64,000 nucleotides of DNA from Synechococcus sp. HK01-R. GTDB lineage: Bacteria > Cyanobacteriota > Cyanobacteriia > PCC-6307 > Cyanobiaceae. The notes beneath the pieces are model-generated. The model saw only the letters and a list, made by a program, of their open reading frames with translations. It was not told the origin of the DNA and did no database searches. The translations under genes and the position numbers were made by a program. Positions 51,748-63,715 of the stretch are shown here, one piece after another; position 1 is the stretch's first letter; the number at the start of each line of letters is the position of its first letter. Where the stretch lies: assembly GCF_014217855.1 (NCBI RefSeq), contig NZ_CP059059.1, positions 1,736,001-1,800,000 of the forward strand, given 5' to 3'.

Positions 51748-53493
51748 TCAAGCGTTCTGCAGATCGCGGATGAACTGGCGTTCACAGAGCTCCCGGTACC
51801 GGCCACCCCTCTGCATCAGGGAGTCATGGCTTCCCTGTTCAGTGATCCGACCCCGTTCCAGCACGACGATCGAATCGGCCTCTTGCACGGTGGCCAGTCG
51901 GTGGGCGATCACCAGAACGGTGCGTCCGTTCATCGCTTGTTTCAGGCCCACCTGCACGGCAGCCTCGGCTTCGGCATCCAGGGCGCTAGTGGCTTCGTCC
52001 AACAGGAGGACGGCGGGATTGCCAAGAACGGCTCGAGCGATGGCCACCCGCTGCAGCTGGCCGCCGGAGATGTTGGTGCCTCGCTCCTCGAGTCGGGTGT
52101 TGTAGCCGTCAGGTAGCCGGATGATGAACTCGTGGGCATTGGCCAGGGTGGCGGCTTCGATCAGTTGCTCCTGGCTCGCCTCCCGGCCGAATCGGATCGC
52201 TTCGGCAATCGTTCCAGAGAAGACGCTGCTGCGCTGAGGAACCAAGGCCACCTGTTGACGCAGCTCCCTCGCCCGCACTCGGGACAAGTCCTTGCCATCA
52301 AGAAGCAGTTGCCCTTGTTGAGCTGTGTTGAAACGCAGCAGCAGTGAAAACAGCGTGCTCTTGCCAGCTCCGGAAGGGCCCACGAGTGCAACGATCTGCC
52401 CGGCCTCGATCCTGAGGCTCAGATCATCAAGAACTGGTTGACCAGGTGTGTAAGCAAAAGAGATCCGATCCAGGGTCAGCTGGCCGCTGGGGCGTCCGAG
52501 CTCAAGCGCAGGAGTTGGATCCGGCGCTTCGGATGGCTCTCGCTCGATGGCACGTAACCGACGCAACGACGCTTGACCCTGCTGAAATTCGTTGTAGTTC
52601 GTGGTCAGGTGGGCAATCGGATCGATCAGCACGATCAGCCCTGTGAGATAGCTGCTCAAGCCCTCACTGTTGAGATCTCCATTGCTGATCCTTGCTGCAG
52701 CAAGCACGAGCACTGTGGCGATGCCGAGGACTTCGATGATTCCGACAACGGGATGCTGAAGGGCCACCAAGCGGTAAGTGGTGTAGCGGGCCCTGCGGTG
52801 CTGATCGATCTCCTGCTCGAACCGTGCCTGGAGCCAGGGTTCGGCTGCAAAGGCACGCACCAGTGGGAGTCCTTCGATCGCTTCTCCGAGCAGGCCTGCG
52901 AGCTCGCTGACTTTCTTCTGGCTTCGTTCAGTTGCAGCCATCACTCGCGCACCAAACAGGCTGATCAGCCAGGCGATCAATGGGGCAAGCAGCACGATGG
53001 CCATCGTGAGCTTCCAGTCAAGCCAGAGCATGTAGCCGAGCACGGCTATGAGCTGCAGGGCGCTGGGGATGGTGTCGTGGAGGGTCTTGTAGATGACCTC
53101 ACTGACCCGATCGGCATCTTCGGTGAGTCGGTAGGTGAGATCCCCAGCAGAGAGTTTTTCGAGGGCACCCAGCTCCACCCGTTGCAGCCTCTGAAACAGG
53201 TCGCTGCGTAGAGACTGGCTCACCTGGAGAGCTGGTCCGGCCAGAAGAGAGTCCTGCAGAAACTGGGCCAGCTTTTGGACGAGGAAGACCACCAGCACCA
53301 CGCCCAGCACGGGAAGCACCACGTCAAGCTGGCCCGAGCCAAGAGCGGGGATCAAGCGGCCCACCAGGTTCATCAGCAGGGGCCAGCTGCCGACGAACAC
53401 CGCCATGCTCAGGAGCCCCAGGATCAGCCGGCGCAGGTGGGGACGCAGCAGGGGGAGCAACCTGCGGAATCCGGCTTCAGAGGATTTCAGCAT
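51748..53493 (-). CDS. ABC exporter, membrane and ATPase domains fused (MsbA-type)
   Basis: The 581-residue product has six membrane helices at the N terminus (for example LILGLLSMAVFVGSWPLLMN, LDVVLPVLGVVLVVFLVQ, YMLWLDWKLTMAIVLLAPLIAWLIS) and a C-terminal ATPase with Walker A VGPSGAGKSTLFSLLL, signature NISGGQLQRVAIARAVL and Walker B VLLLDEATSALDAEAE. It functions as a homodimer to export a lipid, peptide or drug-like substrate. No neighbouring secretion genes define the cargo. It lies upstream of the DUF6447 gene and is divergent from the S4-domain gene across 41 bases. Confidence 0.93.
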   Translation of the reverse strand: MLKSSEAGFRRLLPLLRPHLRRLILGLLSMAVFVGSWPLLMNLVGRLIPALGSGQLDVVLPVLGVVLVVFLVQKLAQFLQDSLLAGPALQVSQSLRSDLFQRLQRVELGALEKLSAGDLTYRLTEDADRVSEVIYKTLHDTIPSALQLIAVLGYMLWLDWKLTMAIVLLAPLIAWLISLFGARVMAATERSQKKVSELAGLLGEAIEGLPLVRAFAAEPWLQARFEQEIDQHRRARYTTYRLVALQHPVVGIIEVLGIATVLVLAAARISNGDLNSEGLSSYLTGLIVLIDPIAHLTTNYNEFQQGQASLRRLRAIEREPSEAPDPTPALELGRPSGQLTLDRISFAYTPGQPVLDDLSLRIEAGQIVALVGPSGAGKSTLFSLLLRFNTAQQGQLLLDGKDLSRVRARELRQQVALVPQRSSVFSGTIAEAIRFGREASQEQLIEAATLANAHEFIIRLPDGYNTRLEERGTNISGGQLQRVAIARAVLGNPAVLLLDEATSALDAEAEAAVQVGLKQAMNGRTVLVIAHRLATVQEADSIVVLERGRITEQGSHDSLMQRGGRYRELCERQFIRDLQNA

Positions 53494-53534
53494 CGCGCCA
53501 CACTATCAATGGTGATCCGTTGCGTTCGATGCTG

Positions 53535-53732
53535 ATGAGGCTGGATCAATTCCTCAAATGGCAGGGCTGGGTTGGGACTGGAGGTGAGGCCAAGCTGCGG
53601 ATTCAGGCTGGTGATGTATCGGTGAATGGCGCCATTGAGACCCGGCGCGGCCGTCAGCTGCAGCCTGGTGATCGCATCAGAATGGGCGCCGATGAGGCCA
53701 CGATGGAACCTCAGCAGCAGGTCGGGCCGTAA
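53535..53732 (+). CDS. S4-domain RNA-binding protein
   Basis: The 65-residue product is a single S4 RNA-binding domain: MRLDQFLKWQGWVGTGGEAKLRIQAGDVSVNGAIETRRGRQLQPGDRIRMG. Members of this small family bind the 50S ribosome or RNA and are sometimes called YlmH/RlbA- or YaaA-like. ATG 53535 was preferred, although ATG 53529 is two codons away. It starts 33 bases before tpiA and is probably cotranscribed with it and folP. Confidence 0.8.
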   Translation: MRLDQFLKWQGWVGTGGEAKLRIQAGDVSVNGAIETRRGRQLQPGDRIRMGADEATMEPQQQVGP

Positions 53733-53765
53733 GTTGTCTGCTGCTGAGCTGCAGAGGACGCAAGC

Positions 53766-54497
53766 GTGCGCAAACCGGTGATCGCTGGCAACTGGAAGAT
53801 GCACATGACCTGTGCCCAGGCCAGGGACTGGCTGGCTGCGTTCTTGCCCTTGATCAGTGACACCCCGGATGACCGCCATTTGGTGGTGGCGCCACCGTTC
53901 ACAGCGATCTCCACGCTCTCAGACCTCACCAAGGGCTCGAAGCTCGAACTCTCCAGCCAGAACGTTCACTGGGAGGGTGAAGGGGCTTTTACAGGTGAGA
54001 TCTCACCCAGCATGCTTCAGGAGCATGGGGTGACCTATGCCATCGTCGGCCACAGCGAGCCACGCAAATACTTCAGCGAGAGCGATGAACAGATCAACCA
54101 TCGCGCCCGCTCGGCCCAGTCCCATGGACTGATCCCCATCGTTTGTGTGGGTGAAAGTGACGAGCAACGCACTCGGGGCGAAGCCGAGCGCGTGATTCGC
54201 AGGCAGGTGGAGCAGGGGTTGGAGGGGCTGGATCCTGCGACGCTGGTTGTTGCTTACGAGCCGATCTGGGCCATTGGCACCGGCAAGACTTGTGAGGCCA
54301 GTGAGGCGAACCGAATCTGTGGCCTCATCAGAAGCTGGGTGGGATCCCCCGATCTGATCATTCAGTACGGAGGGTCTGTGAAGCCGGCGAACATCGATCA
54401 GCTGATGGCGATGAGCGATATCGACGGTGTGTTGGTGGGTGGTGCCTCCCTTGATCCTGAGAGCTTCGGCCGCATCGCTAATTACCAGATCACCTGA
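53766..54497 (+). CDS. tpiA: triosephosphate isomerase
   Basis: The enzyme interconverts dihydroxyacetone phosphate and glyceraldehyde 3-phosphate in glycolysis and the Calvin cycle. The 243-residue product has all three catalytic residues: Lys in [10 protein letters not shown], His in [10 protein letters not shown] and Glu in [13 protein letters not shown], plus the phosphate loop LVGGASLD. The usual GHSERR reads GHSEPRKYF here, a variant I associate with marine picocyanobacteria. The start is a GTG at 53766. It sits between the S4 gene and folP in a compact plus-strand run. Confidence 0.97.
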   Translation: MRKPVIAGNWKMHMTCAQARDWLAAFLPLISDTPDDRHLVVAPPFTAISTLSDLTKGSKLELSSQNVHWEGEGAFTGEISPSMLQEHGVTYAIVGHSEPRKYFSESDEQINHRARSAQSHGLIPIVCVGESDEQRTRGEAERVIRRQVEQGLEGLDPATLVVAYEPIWAIGTGKTCEASEANRICGLIRSWVGSPDLIIQYGGSVKPANIDQLMAMSDIDGVLVGGASLDPESFGRIANYQIT

Positions 54498-54504
54498 GTT
54501 GAGC

Positions 54505-55371
54505 ATGCGCTGGCCTAATGGCTGGGGGCGGCGTCCGGCTGTGATGGGCGTGTTGAACATCACGCCCGATTCTTTTAGTGATGGAGGCCGTTATTTCGAC
54601 CCCTCAGCGGCTCTATCCCAGGGGCAAGCGATGGTCAAGGCAGGGGCTGATCTCTTGGATCTTGGTGCTCAGAGCACCCGTCCCGGAGCTGAAGAGGTTG
54701 GAGCCAGTGTCGAGATTGCAAGGCTGATCCCCGTGCTCAAAGCCCTGCGTGACCGCTGCCCTGAGCTGATCCTTTCGGTGGATACGTTCTTAGCACCTGT
54801 AGCTGAGGCGGCCCTTGCCGCCGGTGCCGACTGGATCAATGACATCAGCGGTGGGCGCCGTGATCCCGGGATGTTGCCTCTGATCGCTTCCACCGGTTGC
54901 CCTTTTGTGTTGATGCATTCCCGCGGCGACAGCCAGACCATGGATGCGTTGACGGACTACGGAGTTGAGGGTGTGGTGCAGGGTGTGATCAGAGAGCTTC
55001 GGATTGATACGGAGCGGGCGCTTGCAGCAGGGGTGACACAGGAACAATTGCTCTGGGATCCGGGCCTTGGCTTCGCAAAGACCACGGAGCAAAACCTTGA
55101 GCTCATCAGGCACCTAGAGCGACTCACTGACCAGGGGATCCCCGTCTTGCTCGGACCATCGCGCAAGCGCTTCATCGGGGCTGTCCTTGACGAACCCAGG
55201 CCTAGAGCTCGCCTATGGGGTACGGCTGCAGTGTGTTCTCGGGCTGTGTCGGCCGGTGTGGCGGTGCTGAGGGTCCATGATGTTGGCCCGATCCGCCAAA
55301 TTGCGGACATGTCCGCTGCCATCAGGCCGGTCAAGGAACACCATGTCACCACGCCTAACCCTTCTCTTTGA
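54505..55371 (+). CDS. folP: dihydropteroate synthase
   Basis: FolP joins p-aminobenzoate with the pterin diphosphate in folate synthesis and is the target of sulfonamides. The 288-residue product carries GVLNITPDSFSDGGRYFD, LDLGAQSTRPGAEEV (pterin site), LSVDTFLAPVAEAALAAGADWINDISGG, VLMHSRGDSQTM, and WDPGLGFAKTTEQN and GPSRKRFIGAVLD later. It starts 7 bases after tpiA. An earlier open frame is a tpiA shadow. Its end overlaps the DCC-family gene by 29 bases. Confidence 0.96.
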   Translation: MRWPNGWGRRPAVMGVLNITPDSFSDGGRYFDPSAALSQGQAMVKAGADLLDLGAQSTRPGAEEVGASVEIARLIPVLKALRDRCPELILSVDTFLAPVAEAALAAGADWINDISGGRRDPGMLPLIASTGCPFVLMHSRGDSQTMDALTDYGVEGVVQGVIRELRIDTERALAAGVTQEQLLWDPGLGFAKTTEQNLELIRHLERLTDQGIPVLLGPSRKRFIGAVLDEPRPRARLWGTAAVCSRAVSAGVAVLRVHDVGPIRQIADMSAAIRPVKEHHVTTPNPSL

Positions 55372-55735
55372 TGGCGGCTGCCCGCTCTGCGTGCGTGAAG
55401 TGAATTTTCTGCGACGACGCGATCGCAAAGAATTGATCCGTTTCGTGGATATCGACAGTCCTGATTACGAGCCATCGCTGTGGGGTGGAATCACCTACCG
55501 CCAGGCGATGAGCAGGATTCATGCGATCGAAGCCGATGGAACGGTTCTGAAGGATGTGGCGGTGTTTCGCAGCGCCTACCGTTTGATCGGCCTTGGCTGG
55601 TTGTATGCCCCAACCAATTGGCCCGTGATAGGCCCAATCGTGGATGGAGTGTATGGGCTGTGGGCATCCCAGCGACTGAAACTCACAGGCAGGCCCGATC
55701 TCGACAACCTGTGTGGCTGCCGAGACCGGGAGTAG
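55343..55735 (+). CDS. DCC-family thiol-disulfide oxidoreductase-like protein (DUF393)
   Basis: The 130-residue product starts with the DCC hallmark LLFDGGCPLCVREVNFLRRRDRKELIRFVDIDSPDYEP, in which CPLC resembles a thioredoxin site. Then RIHAIEADGTVLKDVAVFRSAYRLIGLGWLYAP and a membrane-proximal region follow, and it ends with NLCGCRDRE. Members are found in bacteria and chloroplasts and are poorly understood. Its start lies inside the last 29 bases of folP, in another frame. It is convergent with chlH, and a shared terminator sits between them. Confidence 0.9.
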   Translation: MSPRLTLLFDGGCPLCVREVNFLRRRDRKELIRFVDIDSPDYEPSLWGGITYRQAMSRIHAIEADGTVLKDVAVFRSAYRLIGLGWLYAPTNWPVIGPIVDGVYGLWASQRLKLTGRPDLDNLCGCRDRE

Positions 55736-55741
55736 CGCCAG

Positions 55742-55756
55742 ACCCCTTAAAGGGGT
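55742..55756. terminator. bidirectional terminator between DCC gene and chlH
   Basis: ACCCCTT-A-AAGGGGT is a perfect 7-base inverted repeat with a single-base centre in the 58-base gap between two convergent stops. No long T-run follows, but the position supports termination from both sides. Confidence 0.5.
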
Positions 55757-55793
55757 GACTCTTCACCTGAAGAAGGATCCGAGCAGGAGTGGA

Positions 55794-58700
55794 TCAATCG
55801 CCGACGTTGACGCCTTCGATTCGATCTTCCACCTCCTGATAAAGCTCCTGAAGTTGCTGGATGTTTTCATCGGATGTTTCCCAATAACCACGCCCGTTCA
55901 CTTCAAGCAGTGTGCCGACAATTCGACGGAAGCTGTGAGGATTCAGTTCCATAAGACGCTTTCGCATCTCAGGATCATTGATGAAAGTCTCGTTCGCTTC
56001 TTCATAAACGAAGTTGTCGACTTGACCTGAAGTGGCACTCCAGCCGAGGGTGAAATTGAGGCGCTTGGCGACTTCTCTCACGCCTTCATAACCTGAATTA
56101 AGCATGCCCTCGTACCACTTGGGATTGAGAAGCTTCGTGCGTGAGTCCAAACGGATGGTTTCACTGAGCGAGCGAACCTGCGCATTGGCTGTGGTGGTGT
56201 CAGCGATGTAGCTCGTGGGAGCCTTGCCGTCGTCCCGGAGACCCTTGATGAGATTGGTGGGGTCGCTGTCGAAATAGTGGCTGACATCCGTAAGGGAAAT
56301 TTCAGCGGAATCAAGGTTCTGGAATGTCACATCAGCGGTCTTCATGACCGATTCAAAAACCTCGCGTTTTTGATTCATTTCACCGGGATTGTCGGCATTG
56401 AATGCGAAGGTCTTACGGGAGAGATACATCTCTTGTAGTTCTCCCTCTTCCTCCCAGGTGCTGTTCTCAACAGCCAGGTTCACATTGGAGCTGTAGCTGC
56501 CGCTGGCATTGGAGAACACCCGGCAGGCTGCATCACGAAGGCTTGTGCCTTCCTTCTCAGCCTGCTCGAGAGCGTGTTTCCGAACAAAGTTGTGCTCGAG
56601 AGGCTCCTCGGCTTCTGCCGCCATCTTCACGCCCTGATCAATTAGTGCCATTTGGTTGATGAACAGGTCGCGGAAAACACCCGAGCAATTCACCACGACG
56701 TCAATCCGAGGACGGCCCAGCTCCTCAAGGGGAATCAGTTCGAGCTTGTTCACCCGTCCAAGGGAATCGGGCACAGGACGCACACCAATAAACCAGAGGA
56801 TTTGGGCCAGGGATTCGCCGTAAGTCTTGATGTTGTCAGTTCCCCAGAGCACGCAGGCAATCGTTTCAGGCCAGGCACCCTGTTCCTGTTTTTGACGTTC
56901 AATCAGCTTGTCGACAACGCCCTTGGCTGCTGCCACGGCAGCTCTGGTGGGGATCGCCTGGGGATCAAGGGCATGGATGTTTTTGCCGCTGGGCAACACA
57001 CCGGGGTTGCGAATCGGATCGCCTCCAGGCCCTGGCAGGACGTATTCCCCATCCAGAGCTCGAAGCAAGCTCTGCATTTCCATGTCAGCGCAGACCTGTT
57101 CGAGACAGAACCGCAGGTAGGCAAACAGTTTGTCTAGCGCGACTGAATCAACGCTGGTGAAACCAGCACTGCAGCAGGCTCGGAGCCAAGGCGTTGGCAG
57201 TTTGAAGCCGAAACGGGTCAGAAGATCCAGAAGCCAACCAAAATTGCCGCGCAGGTTGACGCGTCCATCCAGGCCGGTCAGGGACCGCACCATCGCACCA
57301 ACCGCCGCTCGGGACGTCTCGGTAATGGTGCGGTTCAGCTCAACGTCAGCAAGGACGCCATCGTCGTTGCCTTTGTAGATGTCTTCAATTTTGCGACCGA
57401 GCGCTTCGGCGAGTAGGCCGGGGAGTGAGCGGATCTCTTCCTCTTCACGTTCAAGTGCAGCGATATTCACAAGTGTTGCTATCGCTTCTTCGGCCGTCGG
57501 TGGCTTGCCGATCGTGTGCAGTCCGCAGGGGAGCAGACGGCTTTCGATCTCCATCAGCTGGCGGTAGACCGCGCCGACTACGGCATCCCTGGCCTCCAGG
57601 TCAAGACCTGCCGCATCCTCTCCAGGAAGCTGCACGTCTTTGTCAAGATTGCACTGACGGGCGGTTTCAACGATTGCGTTGACGATCTGAACGCCACGGC
57701 CGCCTTCACGGAGCTGTTGGTAGGAGCCAACGAGTTCACCGAGCTCCTTGAGTCCCTTGTAGAGCCCAGCATTTTCTGCCGGTGGGGTGAGGTAGCTGAT
57801 TGTCGAGGCGTACCCCCTGCGCTTAGCAATCGTTGCCTCCGAAGGATTGTTGGCGGCGTAGTAATAGAGATTGGGAAGTGCGCCGATCAGGGAATCCGGG
57901 TAGCAGCTTTCGCTCATACCCATCTGCTTTCCTGGCATGAACTCAAGGGAGCCATGGGTGCCGAAGTGGAGCACCGCATCGGCTTTCCACACCTTCTCCA
58001 GATAGGTGTAATAGGCGGCAAAGCCGTGATGAGGGCTTGCACTGCGGGAGTAAAGAAGCCGCATTGGATCACCTTCGTAGCCAAAGGTGGGCTGAACGCC
58101 GACGAACACGTTGCCGAAATGGCGGCCATAGATCAGAAGGTTCTGACCATCGCTGTTCAGGTTTCCGGGTGGCTTTCCCCAGTTCTCTTCTAGTCGCTCG
58201 GAGTAAGGGGTCAGACGCTCGTACTCCTCAACGCTCATCCTGTGGGCAATAGAGAGTTCCGGTGCACCCTGCAGGGCCTCGGGATCATGAATGACCGCCT
58301 CCATCAAGCTCTTCGAGTCACGGGGCAGGTTCTGCACGTCGTAACCCTTTGCCTTCATCTCCTCGAGAACCCGGTGGATCGAGCTGAAAACATCGAGATA
58401 GGCCGCAGTTCCGACGTTGCCTTTGTCGGGGGGGAAACTGAAGACCGTGATGGCGAGTTTTTTGTCCTTGCGTGGCTTGATCCGCAGGGATGACCAGCGG
58501 ATTGCTCGCTCGGCGATGGCATCAACGCGATCCTGAAGGGTGTGCGCTTTACCGGTGGCATCGTCACGACCGGAGAGCACGATGGGTTCAATCGCTCCGT
58601 CGAGCTCTGGAATCGCGATCTGAAGGGCAACCTGCACGGGGTGGAGGCCGAGATCACTGTCTTCCCATTCCTGCGTTGTCTGGAACACCAGGGGGAGCGC

Positions 58701-59807
58701 CACCATGTAAGGGCGGTTCAGCCGCTTGAGGGCATCAATGGCTTTCGGGTGATCCTGACGGGCAGGACCGCCGACGAGAGCAAAACCGGTGAGTGATACG
58801 ACGCCGTCAACCGAAGGTTGATCGGGGTTCAAGGGGTCATAAAAGAAGGAGTTGACCGGCCTGGAAAAGTCGAGACCACCGCAGAAGATGGGAATCACCC
58901 TGGCTCCACGGAACTCCAACTCCTGAACGACAGCCACGTAGTGGGCATCGTCGCCGGTCACGATGTGGCTCCGCTGGAGCACCAGGCCAATTACAGGGCC
59001 CTGACGGGCTGCGTCGCTGAGATCGCTGCGGCTGCTGTTCCAGTTCAGATATTCCTTGAGGTCCTCGAACATCGAAGGAGCGAGGGGATGCCAGATGCCC
59101 AGGTCAGGGAACACCTCCGGGTCAGCGACCTCCAACTCCGGACGTTGCTCCCCTGTTGCCGGAGGGAAGACATATTTGTCAGCCAGCATCAACAGGAAGT
59201 TGCGCAGGTTGTCAGGTGTGCCACCCAACCAATACTGAAAGCTGAGCATGAAGCTTCGGGCGTCCTGCGCTTTCTCCACAGGCAGGTACTTGAGCACCGT
59301 CGGCAGGGTGTTCAGCAGCTTGAGCATGGCGTCTTGGAATCCAGCTCCGCCTGACTCCTTCCGCTTCTTCATGAAGCCGGCGATCGCGCTCTTGCTTTGG
59401 CCGAGCTGGGCCATGGAGAAGCTGCCGAGCTTGTTGAGACGCATCACCTCCGGCATCGAAGGGAAGACCACAGCGGCCTTGAGACGGTCTCGATGGGGAG
59501 CCACGGCGTCCACCACCTTTTGAGCCAAATCTTCGATGAAGATCAAAGAGGCGATGAACACATCGGCCTCGGCCACATCGGCCTGGAAATCGGCGTAGTT
59601 CTGTGGATCGCGCAGCTCTTCAATTAGGTATCCGCTCAGCTGGAGGCCCAGTGGACCGTTCTGGGCATTGAGGCTTTGGGCCGCCTGTGTGAGGGCGTTT
59701 TGGTACTGAGGCTCGAGCACCACATACACCGCCTTCATCACCGCCTGGTGATTGTTGTTGTCAGCAGGAACAATCCGGCGATCGCTGGAGCGGACCTGCG
59801 TGAACAT
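55794..59807 (-). CDS. chlH: magnesium chelatase subunit H
   Basis: ChlH binds protoporphyrin IX and, with ChlI and ChlD, inserts magnesium as the first step committed to chlorophyll. The 1337 residues match the usual family length. The early block [33 protein letters not shown], the cobN/Mg-chelatase core (for example [31 protein letters not shown]), and the C-terminal [46 protein letters not shown] are all recognisable. ATG 59807 adds about 23 residues before [11 protein letters not shown]; the ATG at 59738 is an alternative. It is divergent from dapB across 120 bases. Confidence 0.97.
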   Translation of the reverse strand: MFTQVRSSDRRIVPADNNNHQAVMKAVYVVLEPQYQNALTQAAQSLNAQNGPLGLQLSGYLIEELRDPQNYADFQADVAEADVFIASLIFIEDLAQKVVDAVAPHRDRLKAAVVFPSMPEVMRLNKLGSFSMAQLGQSKSAIAGFMKKRKESGGAGFQDAMLKLLNTLPTVLKYLPVEKAQDARSFMLSFQYWLGGTPDNLRNFLLMLADKYVFPPATGEQRPELEVADPEVFPDLGIWHPLAPSMFEDLKEYLNWNSSRSDLSDAARQGPVIGLVLQRSHIVTGDDAHYVAVVQELEFRGARVIPIFCGGLDFSRPVNSFFYDPLNPDQPSVDGVVSLTGFALVGGPARQDHPKAIDALKRLNRPYMVALPLVFQTTQEWEDSDLGLHPVQVALQIAIPELDGAIEPIVLSGRDDATGKAHTLQDRVDAIAERAIRWSSLRIKPRKDKKLAITVFSFPPDKGNVGTAAYLDVFSSIHRVLEEMKAKGYDVQNLPRDSKSLMEAVIHDPEALQGAPELSIAHRMSVEEYERLTPYSERLEENWGKPPGNLNSDGQNLLIYGRHFGNVFVGVQPTFGYEGDPMRLLYSRSASPHHGFAAYYTYLEKVWKADAVLHFGTHGSLEFMPGKQMGMSESCYPDSLIGALPNLYYYAANNPSEATIAKRRGYASTISYLTPPAENAGLYKGLKELGELVGSYQQLREGGRGVQIVNAIVETARQCNLDKDVQLPGEDAAGLDLEARDAVVGAVYRQLMEIESRLLPCGLHTIGKPPTAEEAIATLVNIAALEREEEEIRSLPGLLAEALGRKIEDIYKGNDDGVLADVELNRTITETSRAAVGAMVRSLTGLDGRVNLRGNFGWLLDLLTRFGFKLPTPWLRACCSAGFTSVDSVALDKLFAYLRFCLEQVCADMEMQSLLRALDGEYVLPGPGGDPIRNPGVLPSGKNIHALDPQAIPTRAAVAAAKGVVDKLIERQKQEQGAWPETIACVLWGTDNIKTYGESLAQILWFIGVRPVPDSLGRVNKLELIPLEELGRPRIDVVVNCSGVFRDLFINQMALIDQGVKMAAEAEEPLEHNFVRKHALEQAEKEGTSLRDAACRVFSNASGSYSSNVNLAVENSTWEEEGELQEMYLSRKTFAFNADNPGEMNQKREVFESVMKTADVTFQNLDSAEISLTDVSHYFDSDPTNLIKGLRDDGKAPTSYIADTTTANAQVRSLSETIRLDSRTKLLNPKWYEGMLNSGYEGVREVAKRLNFTLGWSATSGQVDNFVYEEANETFINDPEMRKRLMELNPHSFRRIVGTLLEVNGRGYWETSDENIQQLQELYQEVEDRIEGVNVGD

Positions 59808-59927
59808 CGGCGTGGTTTGAGCAATGTGAAGAAGCCTACGGGCGTTGGTGTCCCTGCTGCGAGGGTTGAAGCTCGGGTGTTACACAGACGGCCGCCCCAT
59901 AGGCTCTGGCCAGAGAACCCCCACGCC

Positions 59928-60779
59928 ATGGCAACCCCGACAGCAAGTCCGATTCCTGTGGTGGTGGTGGGCGCCCTTGGGCGCATGGGTGCCGAGGTTG
60001 TGAAAGCAGTTCTGGCTTCAGACGACTGCCGGGTTGCTGGGGCTGTGGACACCACGCCCGGCAAGGAGGGGGTGGATCTCGGCAGCGAACTCGGGCTCGG
60101 TGCTCTCGATGTGGCCGTCACCTCAGATTTCGAAGGCTGTCTCTGCGCCGTTAGCCAGGAGGTGCGTCAGCTAGGCCAAGGCCAGGGCGCTGTGATGGTG
60201 GATTTCACCCACCCTTCGGTGGTTTACGAGCACACCAGGGCTGCGATCGCCTATGGAGTGCATCCTGTGATCGGAACAACCGGTCTCTCACCTGAGCAGT
60301 TGCAAGACCTCCAGGTTTTTTCGGAGAAAGCCTCTGTAGGTGGAGCGGTGATCCCCAATTTCTCGGTGGGCATGGTGCTGTTGCAACAGGCAGCTGCTGC
60401 AGCGGCGCGCTTTTATGACCATGCGGAACTCACGGAACTCCATCACAACCGCAAGGCGGATGCCCCTAGCGGCACGTGCATCAAAACCGCTGAGTTGATG
60501 GAGGAGCTAGGCAAGAGCTTCAACCCTGAGGAGGTTGAGGAACACGAATCGCTTGCAGGAAGCAGGGGGGGGCGGCGTCCTAGTGGTCTGCGCCTTCATT
60601 CCCTGCGTCTTCCTGGGCTCGTTGCCCATCAGGAAGTCATGTTCGGAGCTCCTGGGGAGACCTATACGCTCCGCCACGACACCATGGATCGGTCTGCCTA
60701 CATGCCAGGTGTTCTGCTCACTGTTCGCCGGGTGCGTCAGCTCAACGCCCTGGTCTATGGCCTAGAGCGCATTCTCTGA
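59928..60779 (+). CDS. dapB: 4-hydroxy-tetrahydrodipicolinate reductase
   Basis: DapB reduces the dipicolinate precursor in lysine and diaminopimelate synthesis. The 283-residue product begins with the dinucleotide motif VVVVGALGRMGAEVVKAV, then AVMVDFTHPSVVYEHTRAAIAYG, PVIGTTGLSPEQ, IPNFSVGMVLLQQAA and the catalytic block LTELHHNRKADAPSGTCIKTAELM. ATG 59928 gives a family-like N terminus. The frame upstream to 59676 is antisense to chlH. It is divergent from chlH and followed after 30 bases by a conserved membrane protein gene. Confidence 0.97.
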   Translation: MATPTASPIPVVVVGALGRMGAEVVKAVLASDDCRVAGAVDTTPGKEGVDLGSELGLGALDVAVTSDFEGCLCAVSQEVRQLGQGQGAVMVDFTHPSVVYEHTRAAIAYGVHPVIGTTGLSPEQLQDLQVFSEKASVGGAVIPNFSVGMVLLQQAAAAAARFYDHAELTELHHNRKADAPSGTCIKTAELMEELGKSFNPEEVEEHESLAGSRGGRRPSGLRLHSLRLPGLVAHQEVMFGAPGETYTLRHDTMDRSAYMPGVLLTVRRVRQLNALVYGLERIL

Positions 60780-60809
60780 TCAAGCCTCCGACAAGCAGCG
60801 AAGCGCACC

Positions 60810-61472
60810 ATGCTGATCCCTCTTCGACCTGGCGAACTGCAACGGCTGATCCCGGCGATTGCCACCGGCAATCAGTTTTCTGCCGCTCTCGGGAATCCAC
60901 GCAAGATTCTCCAGCGGGTGTTGATTTCCACCATCGGTGGCGTGATCACCCTGCTGATCAGCCAAAGTCTCTCGTTCAATCGTTGGGGATCCATTTGGCT
61001 GATCCTTGGCGTCGCACTTCTGCTCTACGTCCTCTGGGGACCCATTCTTGAGGCTGGTCAACGCAACGCCACACTGCGCCGTTATCCCGCGGCGGCCATT
61101 TTTGAGGGGCAAGTGGCGGAGGCCTACACCCGCGAAAGAGTGGAGAGCCAGCGGGAGCAAGCGGATCAGAACGGCCGCCTGGAGCTTGTCGAGCAACGAC
61201 GAACCTGGATGGTTCTGGAGCTCGCCGATGAGGACGGGTATCTGGGCCGGTTGAGCTTCCCAATGGAGAAAAAACACGGGGTGATTCGTGCCGGGCTGCC
61301 GCTGCGTTGCCTGGTGCTCAGCGATCGCAAAGACTTCTCTCGGGTTGCCGCCTTCAGTGATGCCTGGTTACCCGGCCTGAAGCTCTGGGTCGGCGAGTAC
61401 CCCTACCTTTTGCGACCGGCTTTCGAGGAGCTTTGCCAGCGCCGCCTGGCGCGCGGGCGCAAAATTTCTTAA
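60810..61472 (+). CDS. conserved cyanobacterial membrane protein
   Basis: The 220-residue product has two membrane helices near the N terminus (VLISTIGGVITLLISQSLSF and WGSIWLILGVALLLYVLWGPI) separated by RW, followed by a soluble part with RRYPAAAIFEGQVAEAYTRERVES, RTWMVLELADEDGYLGRLSFPMEKKHGVIRAGLPLRCLVLSDRKDF and WLPGLKLWVGEYPYLLRPAF. I recall similar unnamed proteins in many cyanobacteria, without a known role. It lies between dapB and hli on the same strand and may be cotranscribed with dapB. Confidence 0.8.
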   Translation: MLIPLRPGELQRLIPAIATGNQFSAALGNPRKILQRVLISTIGGVITLLISQSLSFNRWGSIWLILGVALLLYVLWGPILEAGQRNATLRRYPAAAIFEGQVAEAYTRERVESQREQADQNGRLELVEQRRTWMVLELADEDGYLGRLSFPMEKKHGVIRAGLPLRCLVLSDRKDFSRVAAFSDAWLPGLKLWVGEYPYLLRPAFEELCQRRLARGRKIS

Positions 61473-61475
61473 TAA

Positions 61476-62907
<1,432 letters not shown>

Positions 62908-62937
62908 CATCCAGCCGCTGACGGTCAGACTGGATGC

Positions 62938-63153
62938 ATGGTGTTCAGCAGCTCACCCCAGCCCCGGCCCCCAGCGACGCTCCTGAAGTTTCTCCAGGAG
63001 AAGCTGGGCCTCAGCGACAATGCGCTCCAGCTTGGCCTTCGTCAGGCTGAGCTGGAGCAAGCTCCCCTGCCGATCGTTCTTTGGAGCTTCGGGCTTCTCA
63101 GCCTTGCTCAGTATCAGGCAGTTCTTGATTGGCAGCAGAACGAGCAGATCTGA
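62938..63153 (+). CDS. DUF2949 family small protein
   Basis: The 71-residue product has the cyanobacterial DUF2949 core: LLKFLQEKLGLSDNALQLGLRQAELEQAPLPIVLWSFGLLSLAQYQAVLDWQQNE. It is soluble and helical; function unknown. It starts 30 bases after the UbiH-like gene and ends immediately next to the stop of convergent apt (no bases between). Confidence 0.85.
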   Translation: MVFSSSPQPRPPATLLKFLQEKLGLSDNALQLGLRQAELEQAPLPIVLWSFGLLSLAQYQAVLDWQQNEQI

Positions 63154-63705
63154 TCAGTTGTAAACAACCAGCGATTCCACCGGGGTCTGCTCCGGAAGCC
63201 GCCGCCGACCCTCCAGGGCTGCTAGCTCAACAACAAACCCGCAACCAACCAATTGCCCGCCCGCTTCGGACACGAGCGAGGCGGTGGCGCTTGCGGTTCC
63301 ACCGGTTGCCAGGAGGTCGTCAACAATCAGTACGCGGGCGCCATCGCGCAAGGCCTCGGCGTGCATTTCCAGTCGATCACTCCCGTATTCCAGGGAATAA
63401 TCGATCGCGATCACCTCGCCCGGCAGCTTTCCAGGCTTGCGCACGGGTACGAAGCCGATGCGTTGGTCGGTGGCCAGAGCAGTGCCAACAATGAATCCCC
63501 GGGATTCAATCCCCACGATGAGATCAGGCTGCACTTGTTCGCAGACCGTCCCGAGTCGACGCATGACCTCAGCCCATCCCTCGGGATCTCGAAGCAAGGG
63601 GCTGATGTCGCGGAACAGGATTCCCGGCTTGGGGAAATCGGGAATGTCCCGGATGTACTGGCGAAGATCCAAGGAAGGGTGACGCAGAGGCCTCAGCCCT
63701 GTCAT
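63154..63705 (-). CDS. apt: adenine phosphoribosyltransferase
   Basis: Apt recycles adenine to AMP using PRPP. The 183-residue product has [27 protein letters not shown] at the start, the block [32 protein letters not shown] and the PRPP loop [16 protein letters not shown]. The ATG at 63705 gives an 18-residue lead before the conserved start, as expected; further upstream the frame overlaps the divergent gene. Only 10 bases separate its start from that of the divergent DUF3038-like gene. It is convergent with DUF2949 without any gap. Confidence 0.96.
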   Translation of the reverse strand: MTGLRPLRHPSLDLRQYIRDIPDFPKPGILFRDISPLLRDPEGWAEVMRRLGTVCEQVQPDLIVGIESRGFIVGTALATDQRIGFVPVRKPGKLPGEVIAIDYSLEYGSDRLEMHAEALRDGARVLIVDDLLATGGTASATASLVSEAGGQLVGCGFVVELAALEGRRRLPEQTPVESLVVYN

Positions 63706-63715
63706 CATCGCAGCC